A stretch of DNA of 64,000 bases from BPGX01 sp035405785 (lineage in GTDB: Bacteria > Bacteroidota > Bacteroidia > B-17B0 > Aurantibacillaceae). Location of the stretch: positions 510,388 through 574,387 of the forward strand of contig DAONJS010000001.1 in NCBI GenBank assembly GCA_035405785.1, written 5' to 3'. Of this stretch, positions 26,631 through 35,003 are shown piece after piece. The translations under genes were made by a program, and so were the position numbers. The notes under the pieces are model-generated. The model had not been told where the DNA came from. It saw nothing but the letters and a program-made list of their open reading frames with translations, and searched no databases. The number at the start of each line of letters is the position of its first letter. Position 1 is the stretch's first letter.

Positions 26631-28676
26631 TCAACGAAGCAATGTGATATGACCTTTCAACTCAAGGTATTCGCCTCGTGAATTTTTGTAACGAATAAGA
26701 TAAACATACACATCTTGGGGGTAATTTCCTCCATCCCAGCCAGTATTTATATCAGTAGTATAAAATATCTGTTGTCCCCATTTATCATAAATATAAAGTT
26801 GATAATATTCAGTATTTGGGAATTGAAAAACAGGTTTCCATACATAATTTACTCCATTTGGAGCAAATGCATCGGGAATAAAAATATCACCTTCATCTAA
26901 TACAAATGCTACATTAGAATTTGATGTTTCCGAAAATCCATAAGGATTTCCAGCGTTTTCTGCAGCAATAATAACATAACCAATTTTTCCGGGATTTTCA
27001 ATTAAATCAGAATAGTTATCTGAATAAGTAAAAGTAGAAGCAGGGAGAATGGCTCTTGGTGTGCTTTCTAAAACATTATTGATTTTTCTGAAAACATAAT
27101 AATCACTTACACCAGTTGGCCATCCTTGATAATCACTCCAATCTAATTTTGCAGTAAATGATTGAAATTTATCTTTTTTGGCTTTCAGTAAAATGGTTTT
27201 ACTTACATTACTTAAATTTCTTCTATTACCACAACTGTCTAAAATGTATGCTTTATAATAATAAGAATTTTTAATGGTGTTGATAGAAAGCGAATTATCA
27301 GTATAAAAATAGGATGTAGTATTAGTTGAAGTGGGAATGATTGTTACACTTTGATAATTGATGTTATCAATACTTCTTAATAACTCTATACCCGTAGAAA
27401 CTTTAGTAGAATCAACATAAAAAGCAAGTGCTACACTATGTGTATCTTTTATAGTAACATATCTGATATAAGTGAAAGAAGGAACAGGAGAGCCATAAGC
27501 ATTAAAGCAAATTAAATTTGAAGATGCAGTAATGCCTGATTTACTTTTTGCTCTAACATAGATGCAATAATTACTATTATAGTTTAATAGATTGTAAAAA
27601 TAATTTGTGTTGGAAGTGCTGTCAATTAAGATAAAAGGATTTCCATTTTCTGAAATGTAAATGTAGTATTTACTAATTCCTCCTGATAATTGTGGGGTAT
27701 TCCATTGTAATTGTATGCTGTGTGCACATACATTGTATGCAGATTTTAAGAACATAGTAGTTTGTCCGCCGCTTAAAATGCTTACATTTTTACAACTATC
27801 TATTGCAGAAATTAAAAACTGAACTGTTCCTGTACTTGCAGAAGTTGATGAATAGGTATATGCAGTATTATTGAATCCCCATACAGTATCAATGGGTACA
27901 TTGATGCCCCCAATTACTTGATAAATAATATAACCTGCACAATCTGGAGAAGGAGAAGGATTCCATCCTAAAACAGTTTGACCATTTGGTAATACACTTG
28001 CAGAATCTAATGTAGGAACAATAGGTGGTAAGTTGTCCAAAAAACTTCCATTAGCGATATTTGAAACAGAAGCACATCCAGATGAGTCAAGAAGTTGTAT
28101 GTAGTAATAATAATTAGTGCCATTGCAAAGTCGTGCTACTGTATCATTGTATTTTATATTTGATGTTTGTGTTAATAAGTTAAATGGTGGTATGCCGGTA
28201 GTGTTTTTGTAAATATCAAATTTTGGATAAGATGTAGATAAATGTGGTATATGAATATCATTGTAATTTAGTTTTGCTACACCACCACCAATTCCTGTGA
28301 TAGATAAAAAGATAGAGTGTAAAGTATCAGAAATAGCAGAGGCGGTCATTCCATTTGGTCCCCAGCGTGTGCGAATAAAATAATAGCGACTTTGTGTATT
28401 TCCTCCTGCACCGGTATGGGTAAATGAAGTAGTACCAATTGTGTAGATAGTGTTGATTAGTAAATAAGGACCTAAATTAGAATTGGACTGAAAAATTTCA
28501 TAAGCATAAAATTGATTAAAAGGATCAGAAGGCGGAATCCAATTAATAACAATATCACCGGCACCATTGATAACTGAAACACATTTTAATTTTGCAGGAT
28601 TTGCCTGATTGGCTTGTGCAAAACAATCAAATGAACAAATGAATAAAAAAACAAATATGTATGATAAATTTTTCAT
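26631..28676 (-). CDS. Large secreted fibronectin-III-like protein with T9SS type B C-terminal domain
   Basis: 681 residues from the ATG at 28676 (a GTG three codons upstream is possible). Signal peptide MKNLSYIFVFLFICSFDCFAQ. The middle is a series of five or so fibronectin-III-like domains, each with the pattern I-x-W-x-P/N-P-S then Y-x-I-Y (for example TVLGWNPSPSPDCAGYIIYQ and SIQLQWNTPQLSGGISKYYIYI). The last 90 residues are a type B sorting domain (FIPDAFAPNGVNYVWKPVF, YIYDKWGQQIFY, GWDGGNYPQDVYVYLI). It is likely displayed on the surface by T9SS, perhaps as an adhesin; the ligand is unknown. Confidence 0.88.
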   Translation of the reverse strand: MKNLSYIFVFLFICSFDCFAQANQANPAKLKCVSVINGAGDIVINWIPPSDPFNQFYAYEIFQSNSNLGPYLLINTIYTIGTTSFTHTGAGGNTQSRYYFIRTRWGPNGMTASAISDTLHSIFLSITGIGGGVAKLNYNDIHIPHLSTSYPKFDIYKNTTGIPPFNLLTQTSNIKYNDTVARLCNGTNYYYYIQLLDSSGCASVSNIANGSFLDNLPPIVPTLDSASVLPNGQTVLGWNPSPSPDCAGYIIYQVIGGINVPIDTVWGFNNTAYTYSSTSASTGTVQFLISAIDSCKNVSILSGGQTTMFLKSAYNVCAHSIQLQWNTPQLSGGISKYYIYISENGNPFILIDSTSNTNYFYNLLNYNSNYCIYVRAKSKSGITASSNLICFNAYGSPVPSFTYIRYVTIKDTHSVALAFYVDSTKVSTGIELLRSIDNINYQSVTIIPTSTNTTSYFYTDNSLSINTIKNSYYYKAYILDSCGNRRNLSNVSKTILLKAKKDKFQSFTAKLDWSDYQGWPTGVSDYYVFRKINNVLESTPRAILPASTFTYSDNYSDLIENPGKIGYVIIAAENAGNPYGFSETSNSNVAFVLDEGDIFIPDAFAPNGVNYVWKPVFQFPNTEYYQLYIYDKWGQQIFYTTDINTGWDGGNYPQDVYVYLIRYKNSRGEYLELKGHITLLR

Positions 28677-29041
28677 TATTGCCACAAATATAACGAATTA
28701 TTTTGAAACTTTATTGCTAATGTTTTTTCTTTAATTAATTTACGAAAATTTTAGGGTAATAACATTTTTTCTCCCACTTTTTTAGAAAAAAGTAAGCAAA
28801 AAATTTGCTTTTAGAAGGCGGTCTGTCTACATCGTCATTGCGAGCGTAGCGAAGAAATCTCAAAAGAATATTGCACATCTCAAAATGAGATTGCTTCGGA
28901 CTATCGTCATCGCAATGACGATAAAACATAAAAGTAATTTTTTCATATGGAGATAGCACTAAGAGCATTGAAGCGGAATTTTTTCGGAAATTAAAGTATT
29001 TTGGTATAACTCAAAACTAAACACTAAAAACTATACGCTTT
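28677..29041. repeat. 365-bp gene-free gap holding a cluster of dispersed repeats
   Basis: 28776-28793 is a perfect inverted repeat (actttttt-ag-aaaaaagt), followed by aagcaaa / tttgctt at 28794-28810. 28831-28922 is a longer imperfect hairpin whose ends atcgtcattgcg and cgcaatgacgat match exactly; its inner arms carry gcgaagaaatctca and tgagattgcttcgg. 29007-29030 carries the actaaacactaaaaact motif also found near 4779. A 77-codon open frame crosses the hairpin but is not a gene. The 28831 element is related to one at 58346-58413. Confidence 0.75.
28831..28922. repeat. 92-bp palindromic repeat of the cgtcattgcgagcgtagcgaag type
   Basis: The perfect 12-base terminal inverted repeat and imperfect inner arms make a long hairpin. 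The left arm tcgtcattgcgagcgtagcg is almost identical to the reverse complement of 58390-58413. This class of GC-richer palindrome resembles REP/ERIC-like dispersed elements. Confidence 0.75.
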
Positions 29042-29830
29042 TCACTTTTTAAATTCAGTTACTTCACGATCGTAACAAAGATAATAAGTTCCTTTTGGGA
29101 TATTGAAAATATCTACATTTACACCATATCCTCTTTTAATGATATTTCCATAAATATCATAAATTTCAAACATTGTTTCCTCGCTGAATTGAATTTCCTT
29201 TTTATCTTTACTCATTATAAATGTAGGTTTTTTCTTAGCTGATTGAATTATAATTTCATTAGAATAGCGAACAGAATTATTAAACCCTACTTGTTTAATT
29301 CTAAATTTATTTTCACCACTTGTAAGAAAAGCTTTGAAAGTATAAGTGTGTCTTTCTGGCGTTCCTTTGCCGATTACTTCTCCAACAGGAATCCATTTAT
29401 TCCATTTATATTGTTCAATAATGTATGGTAATGCTCCGTTTTCATCTTCTGTAATCCAAGTTATTAATCCATCGCTTGTTCCGTGTGCGGCAAGTATTAC
29501 AAAAGTAGGCATTGGGCGAACATCTTCTATATTGAGTATTTTAGGGGTACAATCTTTTTTATGATATATTTCAATGAAAATTTTTTCTCCATACTTTAAA
29601 TTTAAAGATGATAAATCAATTTCAAAAGCACTTGAATTTATTTCGTCAGTGGTAATATTTCCATTTACTTTTACTTCAATAGCACAAAATCCAACACTAC
29701 CAGAAAAGTAGTTATGAACATATAGATTTTTGTTTTGATAAACCCCATCAATGACTAACTTTTTTACTTCATCACTCCACAATAAAGAAGTAAAGAAGAG
29801 AGAAATTGTTATTGAAATTAGTCGGGTCAT
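29042..29830 (-). CDS. Secreted protein of unknown function
   Basis: 262 residues. The N-terminal hydrophobic stretch ISITISLFFTSLLWS is a signal peptide. The body seems to hold two beta-sandwich modules: one around VIDGVYQNKNLYVHNYFSGSVGFCAIEVKVNG, and a second with YIIEQYKWNKWIPVGEV and YTFKAFLTSGENKFRIKQ, which looks fibronectin-III-like. The C-terminus (FEIYDIYGNIIKRGYGVNVDIFNIPKGTYYLCYD) resembles a short type A sorting domain that lacks the usual Y-P-N-P start. I do not recognise a named family. It lies downstream of rho on the same strand, 80 bp from rho's stop. Confidence 0.65.
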   Translation of the reverse strand: MTRLISITISLFFTSLLWSDEVKKLVIDGVYQNKNLYVHNYFSGSVGFCAIEVKVNGNITTDEINSSAFEIDLSSLNLKYGEKIFIEIYHKKDCTPKILNIEDVRPMPTFVILAAHGTSDGLITWITEDENGALPYIIEQYKWNKWIPVGEVIGKGTPERHTYTFKAFLTSGENKFRIKQVGFNNSVRYSNEIIIQSAKKKPTFIMSKDKKEIQFSEETMFEIYDIYGNIIKRGYGVNVDIFNIPKGTYYLCYDREVTEFKK

Positions 29831-29910
29831 TTTATATTTTTGTAGGCAAATATAGGAAATTTATCTATATCCAAAATGTTAAAATTTTTTTTACATACCT
29901 TTTCCTCAAT

Positions 29911-31563
29911 TTAACTACCCATAGAAACCAAAAATTCCTCATTAGATTTTGTTCTGCTCATTTGATTGATAAGGAATTCCATAGCTTCTTCGGGTTTCAT
30001 ATCGCTTAAATGTTTTCTTAAAATCCACATTTTGTTGAGTGTTGTTTTATCTAATAATAAATCTTCTCTTCTTGTTGATGATGCTAAAAGGTCAATAGCA
30101 GGGAATAATCTTTTATTTGCCAATCTTCTATCTAATTGAAGTTCCATATTACCTGTTCCTTTGAATTCTTCAAAAATCACTTCGTCCATTTTAGAACCTG
30201 TATCAATTAAGGCAGTAGCAATAATGGTGAGAGATCCGCCGTTTTCAATTTTTCTTGCGGCTCCAAAAAATCTTTTCGGTTTTTGTAAAGCTGTCGCTTC
30301 TACACCACCAGATAAAACTTTTCCACTCGCAGGCATTACAGTATTGTATGCACGAGCCATACGAGTAATACTATCTAATAAAATCACTACATCATGTCCG
30401 CATTCTACTAATCTTTTAGCTTTTTCTAAAACGATGTTAGATACTCTAACATGTCTTTCTGCTGGTTCATCAAAGGTAGAAGCAATGACTTCTGCACGAA
30501 CGCTTCTTTGCATATCCGTAACTTCTTCAGGACGCTCATCTATCAATAATATTATCAAGTATACTTCTGGATGATTATAAGATATAGCATTGGCAATTTC
30601 TTTTAAGAGCATTGTTTTACCTGTCTTTGGTTGGGCTACAATTAAACCTCTTTGCCCTTTTCCAATTGGTGCAAATAAATCTACAATTCGGGTACTTAAA
30701 GTTTCATATTGGCCTCCTGCTAATTTTAATTTCTCATAAGGGAATAAAGGAGTAAGATAATCAAATGTAACTCTATCACGAATATATGAAAGATCTCGGC
30801 CATTGACTTTTTCTATATGAATAATGGGGAAATATTTTTCGCCTTCTTTTGGAGGACGAATAGACCCACGAACTACATCACCTGTTTTTAAACCAAATGA
30901 TTTGATTTGTTGAGGCGAGATATAAATATCGTCAGGAGAACTAAGGTAGTTATAATCAGCACTTCTTAAAAATCCATAACCTTCCTGAAGAACTTCTAAA
31001 ACACCTTCTGCCTGAATAAGTCCATCAAAATTAAAAGTGAATTGCAATTCTTTTTTTGTTTGTTCTGGGACTTCAGGTTCTTCAATAATTGGGACTGTAT
31101 TTTCTTCTTCAGTTTCAGAAATTGTAGGTTCATTCGTTTCTGTTAATTCGGAATTTGTTGATTCAGATTCGGGTATTGATTCATTTTCAAAAACTTCTTG
31201 AGAAGATAATTCTTGTACTGGGTCAGTATAATTTTCATTTTGGGTTATTTGTTCTTCATTTTTATTTTTTTCTTCTAATTGAATGGAATTAGATTTTTCA
31301 AATGATGAATTAGATGTGTTGGTATTAGAGATTCTTTTTCTTTTTGGTTTGGTGTCAATGCTTTCATTAGTTTTATTAGTAGAAATTTGTTGTAAAATTT
31401 CTTCTTTAATTTTTTGACCTAATTCCGGATTTTTTGTTTGCTGATCAATTATTTCCAGGATAATATCAGCTTTTGCTTTGCCCTTAGTATTAATGTTGAG
31501 TTTTTGTGCTACTTCTTTGAGTTCTGATGCTTTTAAATTAGATAGTTCTTTTACAGTAAACAT
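29911..31563 (-). CDS. rho: Transcription termination factor Rho, with an acidic N-terminal insertion
   Basis: 550 residues against about 420 in E. coli. Rho_N/SAP-like helical domain at 1-46 (VKELSNLKASELKEVAQKL), then about 125 residues of low-complexity Glu/Ser/Asn/Thr-rich linker (46-170), then the RNA-binding cold-shock-like domain (178-255, GVLEVLQEGYGFLRS and DIYISPQQI). The RecA-type ATPase follows, with Walker A GLIVAQPKTGKT (306-317), YLIILLIDERPEEVTDM and VVILLDSITRMARAYN. Insertions between the Rho_N and RNA-binding parts are usual in Bacteroidota. A TATATTTG -7 element at about 31753-31760 predicts a long leader of around 185 nt. Confidence 0.97.
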   Translation of the reverse strand: MFTVKELSNLKASELKEVAQKLNINTKGKAKADIILEIIDQQTKNPELGQKIKEEILQQISTNKTNESIDTKPKRKRISNTNTSNSSFEKSNSIQLEEKNKNEEQITQNENYTDPVQELSSQEVFENESIPESESTNSELTETNEPTISETEEENTVPIIEEPEVPEQTKKELQFTFNFDGLIQAEGVLEVLQEGYGFLRSADYNYLSSPDDIYISPQQIKSFGLKTGDVVRGSIRPPKEGEKYFPIIHIEKVNGRDLSYIRDRVTFDYLTPLFPYEKLKLAGGQYETLSTRIVDLFAPIGKGQRGLIVAQPKTGKTMLLKEIANAISYNHPEVYLIILLIDERPEEVTDMQRSVRAEVIASTFDEPAERHVRVSNIVLEKAKRLVECGHDVVILLDSITRMARAYNTVMPASGKVLSGGVEATALQKPKRFFGAARKIENGGSLTIIATALIDTGSKMDEVIFEEFKGTGNMELQLDRRLANKRLFPAIDLLASSTRREDLLLDKTTLNKMWILRKHLSDMKPEEAMEFLINQMSRTKSNEEFLVSMGS

Positions 31564-31822
31564 AATTTTTTGGTTTAATAAATATAAATAGAATGCAATT
31601 CATTAAAGATCTTACATTTTTTATTGAAATATGCCCTTATTGAATTGGGCTTTAAATGTGAATTGAAGTACATTAAAAAAAATTATTCGGAACAATGAAT
31701 ATGTGTTTTGATTAAATGGGAAAAAATTTTAAACAAAGAGTTTAACGATGGGGCAAATATAATTAAAATAATATAATTGTAGAAAAAATTATTTTTTAAA
31801 ATAGAATTTTGAAGTTGAAAAA
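31564..31822 (-). promoter_or_regulatory. Rho leader/promoter region
   Basis: No gene. Reading leftwards, TATATTTG (reverse complement of bases 31753-31760) is a good -7 element, but no TTG is seen at 17-23 bases before it. The remaining 190 or so bases would be 5' leader. It includes a small gcccttattgaattgggc hairpin near 31630-31647. Confidence 0.45.
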
Positions 31823-33121
31823 TTACAAGCTCCAGTAAGTCAATTTTTTTATTTTATCTTTGTAAATTCCTTTAATATCTACAAGAATACCTTTTGGTTT
31901 AAGTAATTTTTCAAAATCTTTTTCGGTTAAGGACAAATATTCTTTGTGTGGAACAGCCACAATCACGGCATCATAATTTTTGTTTTTTGGCTTGCTAATA
32001 AGTTTAAGTCCATATTCGTGTTCTACCTCTTTTTTATCTGCATGAGGGTCTACAATATCTACTTTTACAGAATAAGACATTAGTTCTTTTACAATATCTG
32101 CTACTTTTGTATTGCGAACATCAGAAACATTTTCTTTAAATGTAAAACCAAGTATGAGTACTTTTGCATTGCGAGGATTTTTTCCTGAAGCAATGATTTT
32201 TTTCACAGTATTTTTTGCTACATAAAAACCCATACTATCGTTAATATATCTTCCACCATTGATAATACGAGCATGATAACCTAATGATTCGGCTTTGTAT
32301 GTCAGATAATAAGGATCAACGCCTATACAATGTCCGCCTACAAGCCCAGGATAAAATTTCAGAAAGTTCCATTTTGTACCTGCGGCTTCTAATACATCAT
32401 AAGTATTGATACCCATTCTTGAAAAGATGATAGAAAGTTCGTTCATCAATGCGATATTGACATCTCTTTGTGTATTTTCAATAATTTTTGCGGCTTCTGC
32501 TACTTTGATGCTCTTTGCTTTGAAAACACCGGGTTCTACAATAATGCTATAAACTTTTGCTATTTCTTCCAAACTTTCTTTATCGCATCCTGAAACTACT
32601 TTGACAATTTTTGTAATTGTATGTTCTTTATCACCGGGATTTATTCTTTCAGGAGAATAACCAACTTTAAAATCTTTGCAGAATTTCATTCCTGATTCTT
32701 TTTCTAAAACGGGCACACAATCTTCTTCTGTGCAACCGGGATAAACAGTGGATTCAAATACGACATAATCGCCTTTTTTGAGTGCCTTACCAACAGTATG
32801 GCAGGCAGAAAGTAATGGTTTTAAATCTGGCAAATTATGTTCGTCAATTGGTGTAGGCACTGCGACAATAAAGAAATTGGCTTTTTTTAAATCATATGGA
32901 TTGGATGTAAATTCAATATCAGAATTATCAAATTCAGAAGGAGGTAACTCATTGCTTGGATCAATTTTTTTCTTCATCATTTTAACTCTTTCTTCATTGA
33001 TGTCAAAACCAATGACTTTAACTTTTTTTGCAAATGCTAATGCAATTGGCAATCCAACATAACCAAGCCCTATAACTGCAATACTTTTTTTCTTATTTAA
33101 AATATCTTTTGAGATGCTCAT
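31823..33121 (-). CDS. Nucleotide-sugar 6-dehydrogenase (UDP-HexNAc type, TviB/WbpO-like)
   Basis: 432 residues. Oxidises the C6 hydroxyl of a UDP-N-acetylhexosamine to the uronic acid using two NAD+. The N-terminal Rossmann motif is VIGLGYVGLPIALAF, the catalytic Cys lies in GLVGGHCIGVDPYYLTY, and the C-terminal UDP-binding domain has ILGFTFKENVSDVRNTK. The segments FIVAVPTPIDEHNLPDL and ESTVYPGCTEEDCVPVLE are those of the TviB/WbpO (UDP-GlcNAc/GalNAc) group as opposed to UDP-glucose dehydrogenases. It heads towards the same product as the next two genes upstream (33126 and 34209), which are on the same strand at 4- and 12-bp spacing. Confidence 0.9.
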   Translation of the reverse strand: MSISKDILNKKKSIAVIGLGYVGLPIALAFAKKVKVIGFDINEERVKMMKKKIDPSNELPPSEFDNSDIEFTSNPYDLKKANFFIVAVPTPIDEHNLPDLKPLLSACHTVGKALKKGDYVVFESTVYPGCTEEDCVPVLEKESGMKFCKDFKVGYSPERINPGDKEHTITKIVKVVSGCDKESLEEIAKVYSIIVEPGVFKAKSIKVAEAAKIIENTQRDVNIALMNELSIIFSRMGINTYDVLEAAGTKWNFLKFYPGLVGGHCIGVDPYYLTYKAESLGYHARIINGGRYINDSMGFYVAKNTVKKIIASGKNPRNAKVLILGFTFKENVSDVRNTKVADIVKELMSYSVKVDIVDPHADKKEVEHEYGLKLISKPKNKNYDAVIVAVPHKEYLSLTEKDFEKLLKPKGILVDIKGIYKDKIKKLTYWSL

Positions 33122-33125
33122 AAAA

Positions 33126-34196
33126 TTATTTTTTTTGTAATAATTCTTTTTGTGTAGAAAATGGATGTTTTTTTGAAATTAGATATTCAGGTCTTTGTTG
33201 ATAAATTCTTTCAATGATATTTACGACTTTTAATCCTTCTAATGCATTTGTAGTAGCCGTTTGATTTTCAGTTAATGTTTTTACAACATTTTCAATTACA
33301 TAATGATGATTATTTGCAGAGCCTTTATATGGACCATAATCATTAGCAGGATTGGTAGGAGCAAGTTCAGGCATAATATAATTTTTAATATGACAGTATT
33401 CTACTTTATCCATATACTGTCCGCCTACTTTTACAGAACCGTTGCTGCCAATTACTGTAATGGAAGATTCTAAATTTTTATCCCAAACAGATGTAGAATA
33501 ATTGATACACCCAATACCTTGATTGACAAATTCAAATTGAACTATACCGCTATCTTCAAAATCAGTAAGATTTTGGTGATTGAAATCAGCAAAGATGGCT
33601 TTGATGTTTTTAATATCGCCAAAAATCCAATATAATAAATCTATCCAGTGAGAAAATTGTGTAAATAATGTGCCACCATCTAATTCCTGTGAGCCCTTCC
33701 AATTTTTACCTGTGTAATATCTTTCATCTCTGTTCCAGTAACAATTCAATTGAACAATGTAAATATCTCCAATGATTTTTTTATCTACAATTTCTTTTAG
33801 CCAAACAGATGGAGGAGAATATCTATTTTGCATTACGCAAAATACCTGCTTATGATATTTAAGTGCTGTATAAATTATTTTTTCAGCATCTGCGGTGGTG
33901 AGTGCAAGAGGTTTTTCTACAACTACATGTTTTTTATGTGATAAACAATCAATGGCTTGTTGAGCATGAAGTCCATTAGGCGTACATATATTAACAACAT
34001 CAATTTCAGGATGATTTTGTAACATTTCAAAATAATCATTGTAAAATGGTTCTTTCAAATCATTTAAACCCAATGTGTTTTTATCTTGAATATCACATAC
34101 TGCAACAAGATGGCAATGTTCGTTTCTGCGAATCATTTCTGCGTGTCGCTTTCCTATATGTCCCTGACCAATGACTGCAAAATTTATTTTTTTCAT
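33126..34196 (-). CDS. Gfo/Idh/MocA-family sugar 3-dehydrogenase (WbpB/WlbA-like)
   Basis: 356 residues. NAD(P)-binding domain with VIGQGHIGKRHAEMIRRN at the N-terminus, then the catalytic VVVEKPLALTT motif (about 90-100) and a GFO_IDH_MocA C-terminal sheet domain. In the WbpA-B-E-D route the family member oxidises UDP-GlcNAcA at C3, giving the ketone that an aminotransferase then converts. Its position between a UDP-HexNAc 6-dehydrogenase and an N-acetyltransferase of that route supports the assignment. Without context it could be any sugar dehydrogenase of the family. Confidence 0.85.
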   Translation of the reverse strand: MKKINFAVIGQGHIGKRHAEMIRRNEHCHLVAVCDIQDKNTLGLNDLKEPFYNDYFEMLQNHPEIDVVNICTPNGLHAQQAIDCLSHKKHVVVEKPLALTTADAEKIIYTALKYHKQVFCVMQNRYSPPSVWLKEIVDKKIIGDIYIVQLNCYWNRDERYYTGKNWKGSQELDGGTLFTQFSHWIDLLYWIFGDIKNIKAIFADFNHQNLTDFEDSGIVQFEFVNQGIGCINYSTSVWDKNLESSITVIGSNGSVKVGGQYMDKVEYCHIKNYIMPELAPTNPANDYGPYKGSANNHHYVIENVVKTLTENQTATTNALEGLKVVNIIERIYQQRPEYLISKKHPFSTQKELLQKK

Positions 34197-34208
34197 TTTA
34201 TTTTAATT

Positions 34209-34799
34209 TTATTCTATGCGGGTTACTTTACCATTTTTCAGAAGATATTTTTGTCCGCTTTCGGGACAAATAGCGATACAATTTTCGTCAAAATTTAAGC
34301 GATGACCATATTCACTGACCCAACCAATTTGTCTTGCTGGATTGCCAACAACAAGAGCATAATCAGGTACTTCTTTTGTAACGACAGCACCTGCCCCTAC
34401 AAAAGCATATTGTCCGATATTGTGTCCGCAAACAATTGTAGCATTAGCACCGATGGATGCACCTTTCTTTACTATTGTAGTCATATATTGATCTCTGCGA
34501 GGCACTGCACTTCTTGGATTGATGACATTAGTAAAAACCATTGAAGGTCCTAAAAAAACATCGTCTTCACATATCACACCTGTGTAAATGGATACATTAT
34601 TTTGCACTTTTACATTGTTTCCTAAAACTACTTTTGGAGACACTACAACATTTTGACCAATATTACAATTTTCACCAATAATACATTCAGGCATAATGTG
34701 AGAAAAATGCCATATTTTAGTGCCTTTTCCAATTTTACAACCTTCATCAATAACAGCAGTAGGATGTGCAAAATAATCTTTTTGTTCTGATGTATTCAT
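34209..34799 (-). CDS. Left-handed beta-helix N-acetyltransferase (WbpD/WlbB-like)
   Basis: 196 residues. Hexapeptide repeats run through most of the protein (AVIDEGCKIGKGTKIWHFSHI, ECIIGENCNIGQNVVVSP, GASIGANATIVCGHNIGQYAFVGAGAVV), ending in ALVVGNPARQIGWVSEYG. The set H-F-S-H-I and FTNVINPRSAVPRRDQY is that of UDP-2-acetamido-3-amino-2,3-dideoxyglucuronate N-acetyltransferases, which use acetyl-CoA to finish UDP-GlcNAc(3NAc)A. It is the first gene of the three-gene run, divergent from nnr across about 200 bp. Confidence 0.88.
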   Translation of the reverse strand: MNTSEQKDYFAHPTAVIDEGCKIGKGTKIWHFSHIMPECIIGENCNIGQNVVVSPKVVLGNNVKVQNNVSIYTGVICEDDVFLGPSMVFTNVINPRSAVPRRDQYMTTIVKKGASIGANATIVCGHNIGQYAFVGAGAVVTKEVPDYALVVGNPARQIGWVSEYGHRLNFDENCIAICPESGQKYLLKNGKVTRIE

Positions 34800-34883
34800 C
34801 GCTTAAAAATAAGTCGCAAATATCAATGAAAATACTTAATTAAGCAAATATTTTTCAACTGAAGTTATTTAATTATTTTTATG

Positions 34884-34972
34884 GACAAATGGAACTCTAT
34901 GATTGAGAACTTATGAATGAATTTGCTCATTCCTCTTTATCCTTGTTCGCAATCGTGTTCGTTTCATTTAAT
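34884..34972. repeat. Upstream repeat, copy B (before nnr)
   Basis: The block aatggaactctatgattgag ... ttcgcaatcgtgttcgtttcattt has a relative at 46949-47031, before mtgA. The two share tatgattgagaactt and ttcgNaatNNtNttcNtttcattt at the same distance. The ORF extension upstream of nnr's real start is made of this repeat. A perfect 14-bp palindrome, gtgtaaatttacac, follows at 34978-34991. Confidence 0.55.
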
Positions 34973-35003
34973 AGTTTGTGTAAATTTACACGCAATAAAA
35001 ATT

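Noticed and set aside
28735..28968. 77-codon open frame on the minus strand
   Set aside because: It reads straight through the 92-bp palindromic repeat and its composition is repeat DNA, not protein.
34917..35003. 29-residue N-terminal extension of nnr
   Set aside because: The DNA is the repeat also found before mtgA, and the family sequence begins at MKILNAQQ.
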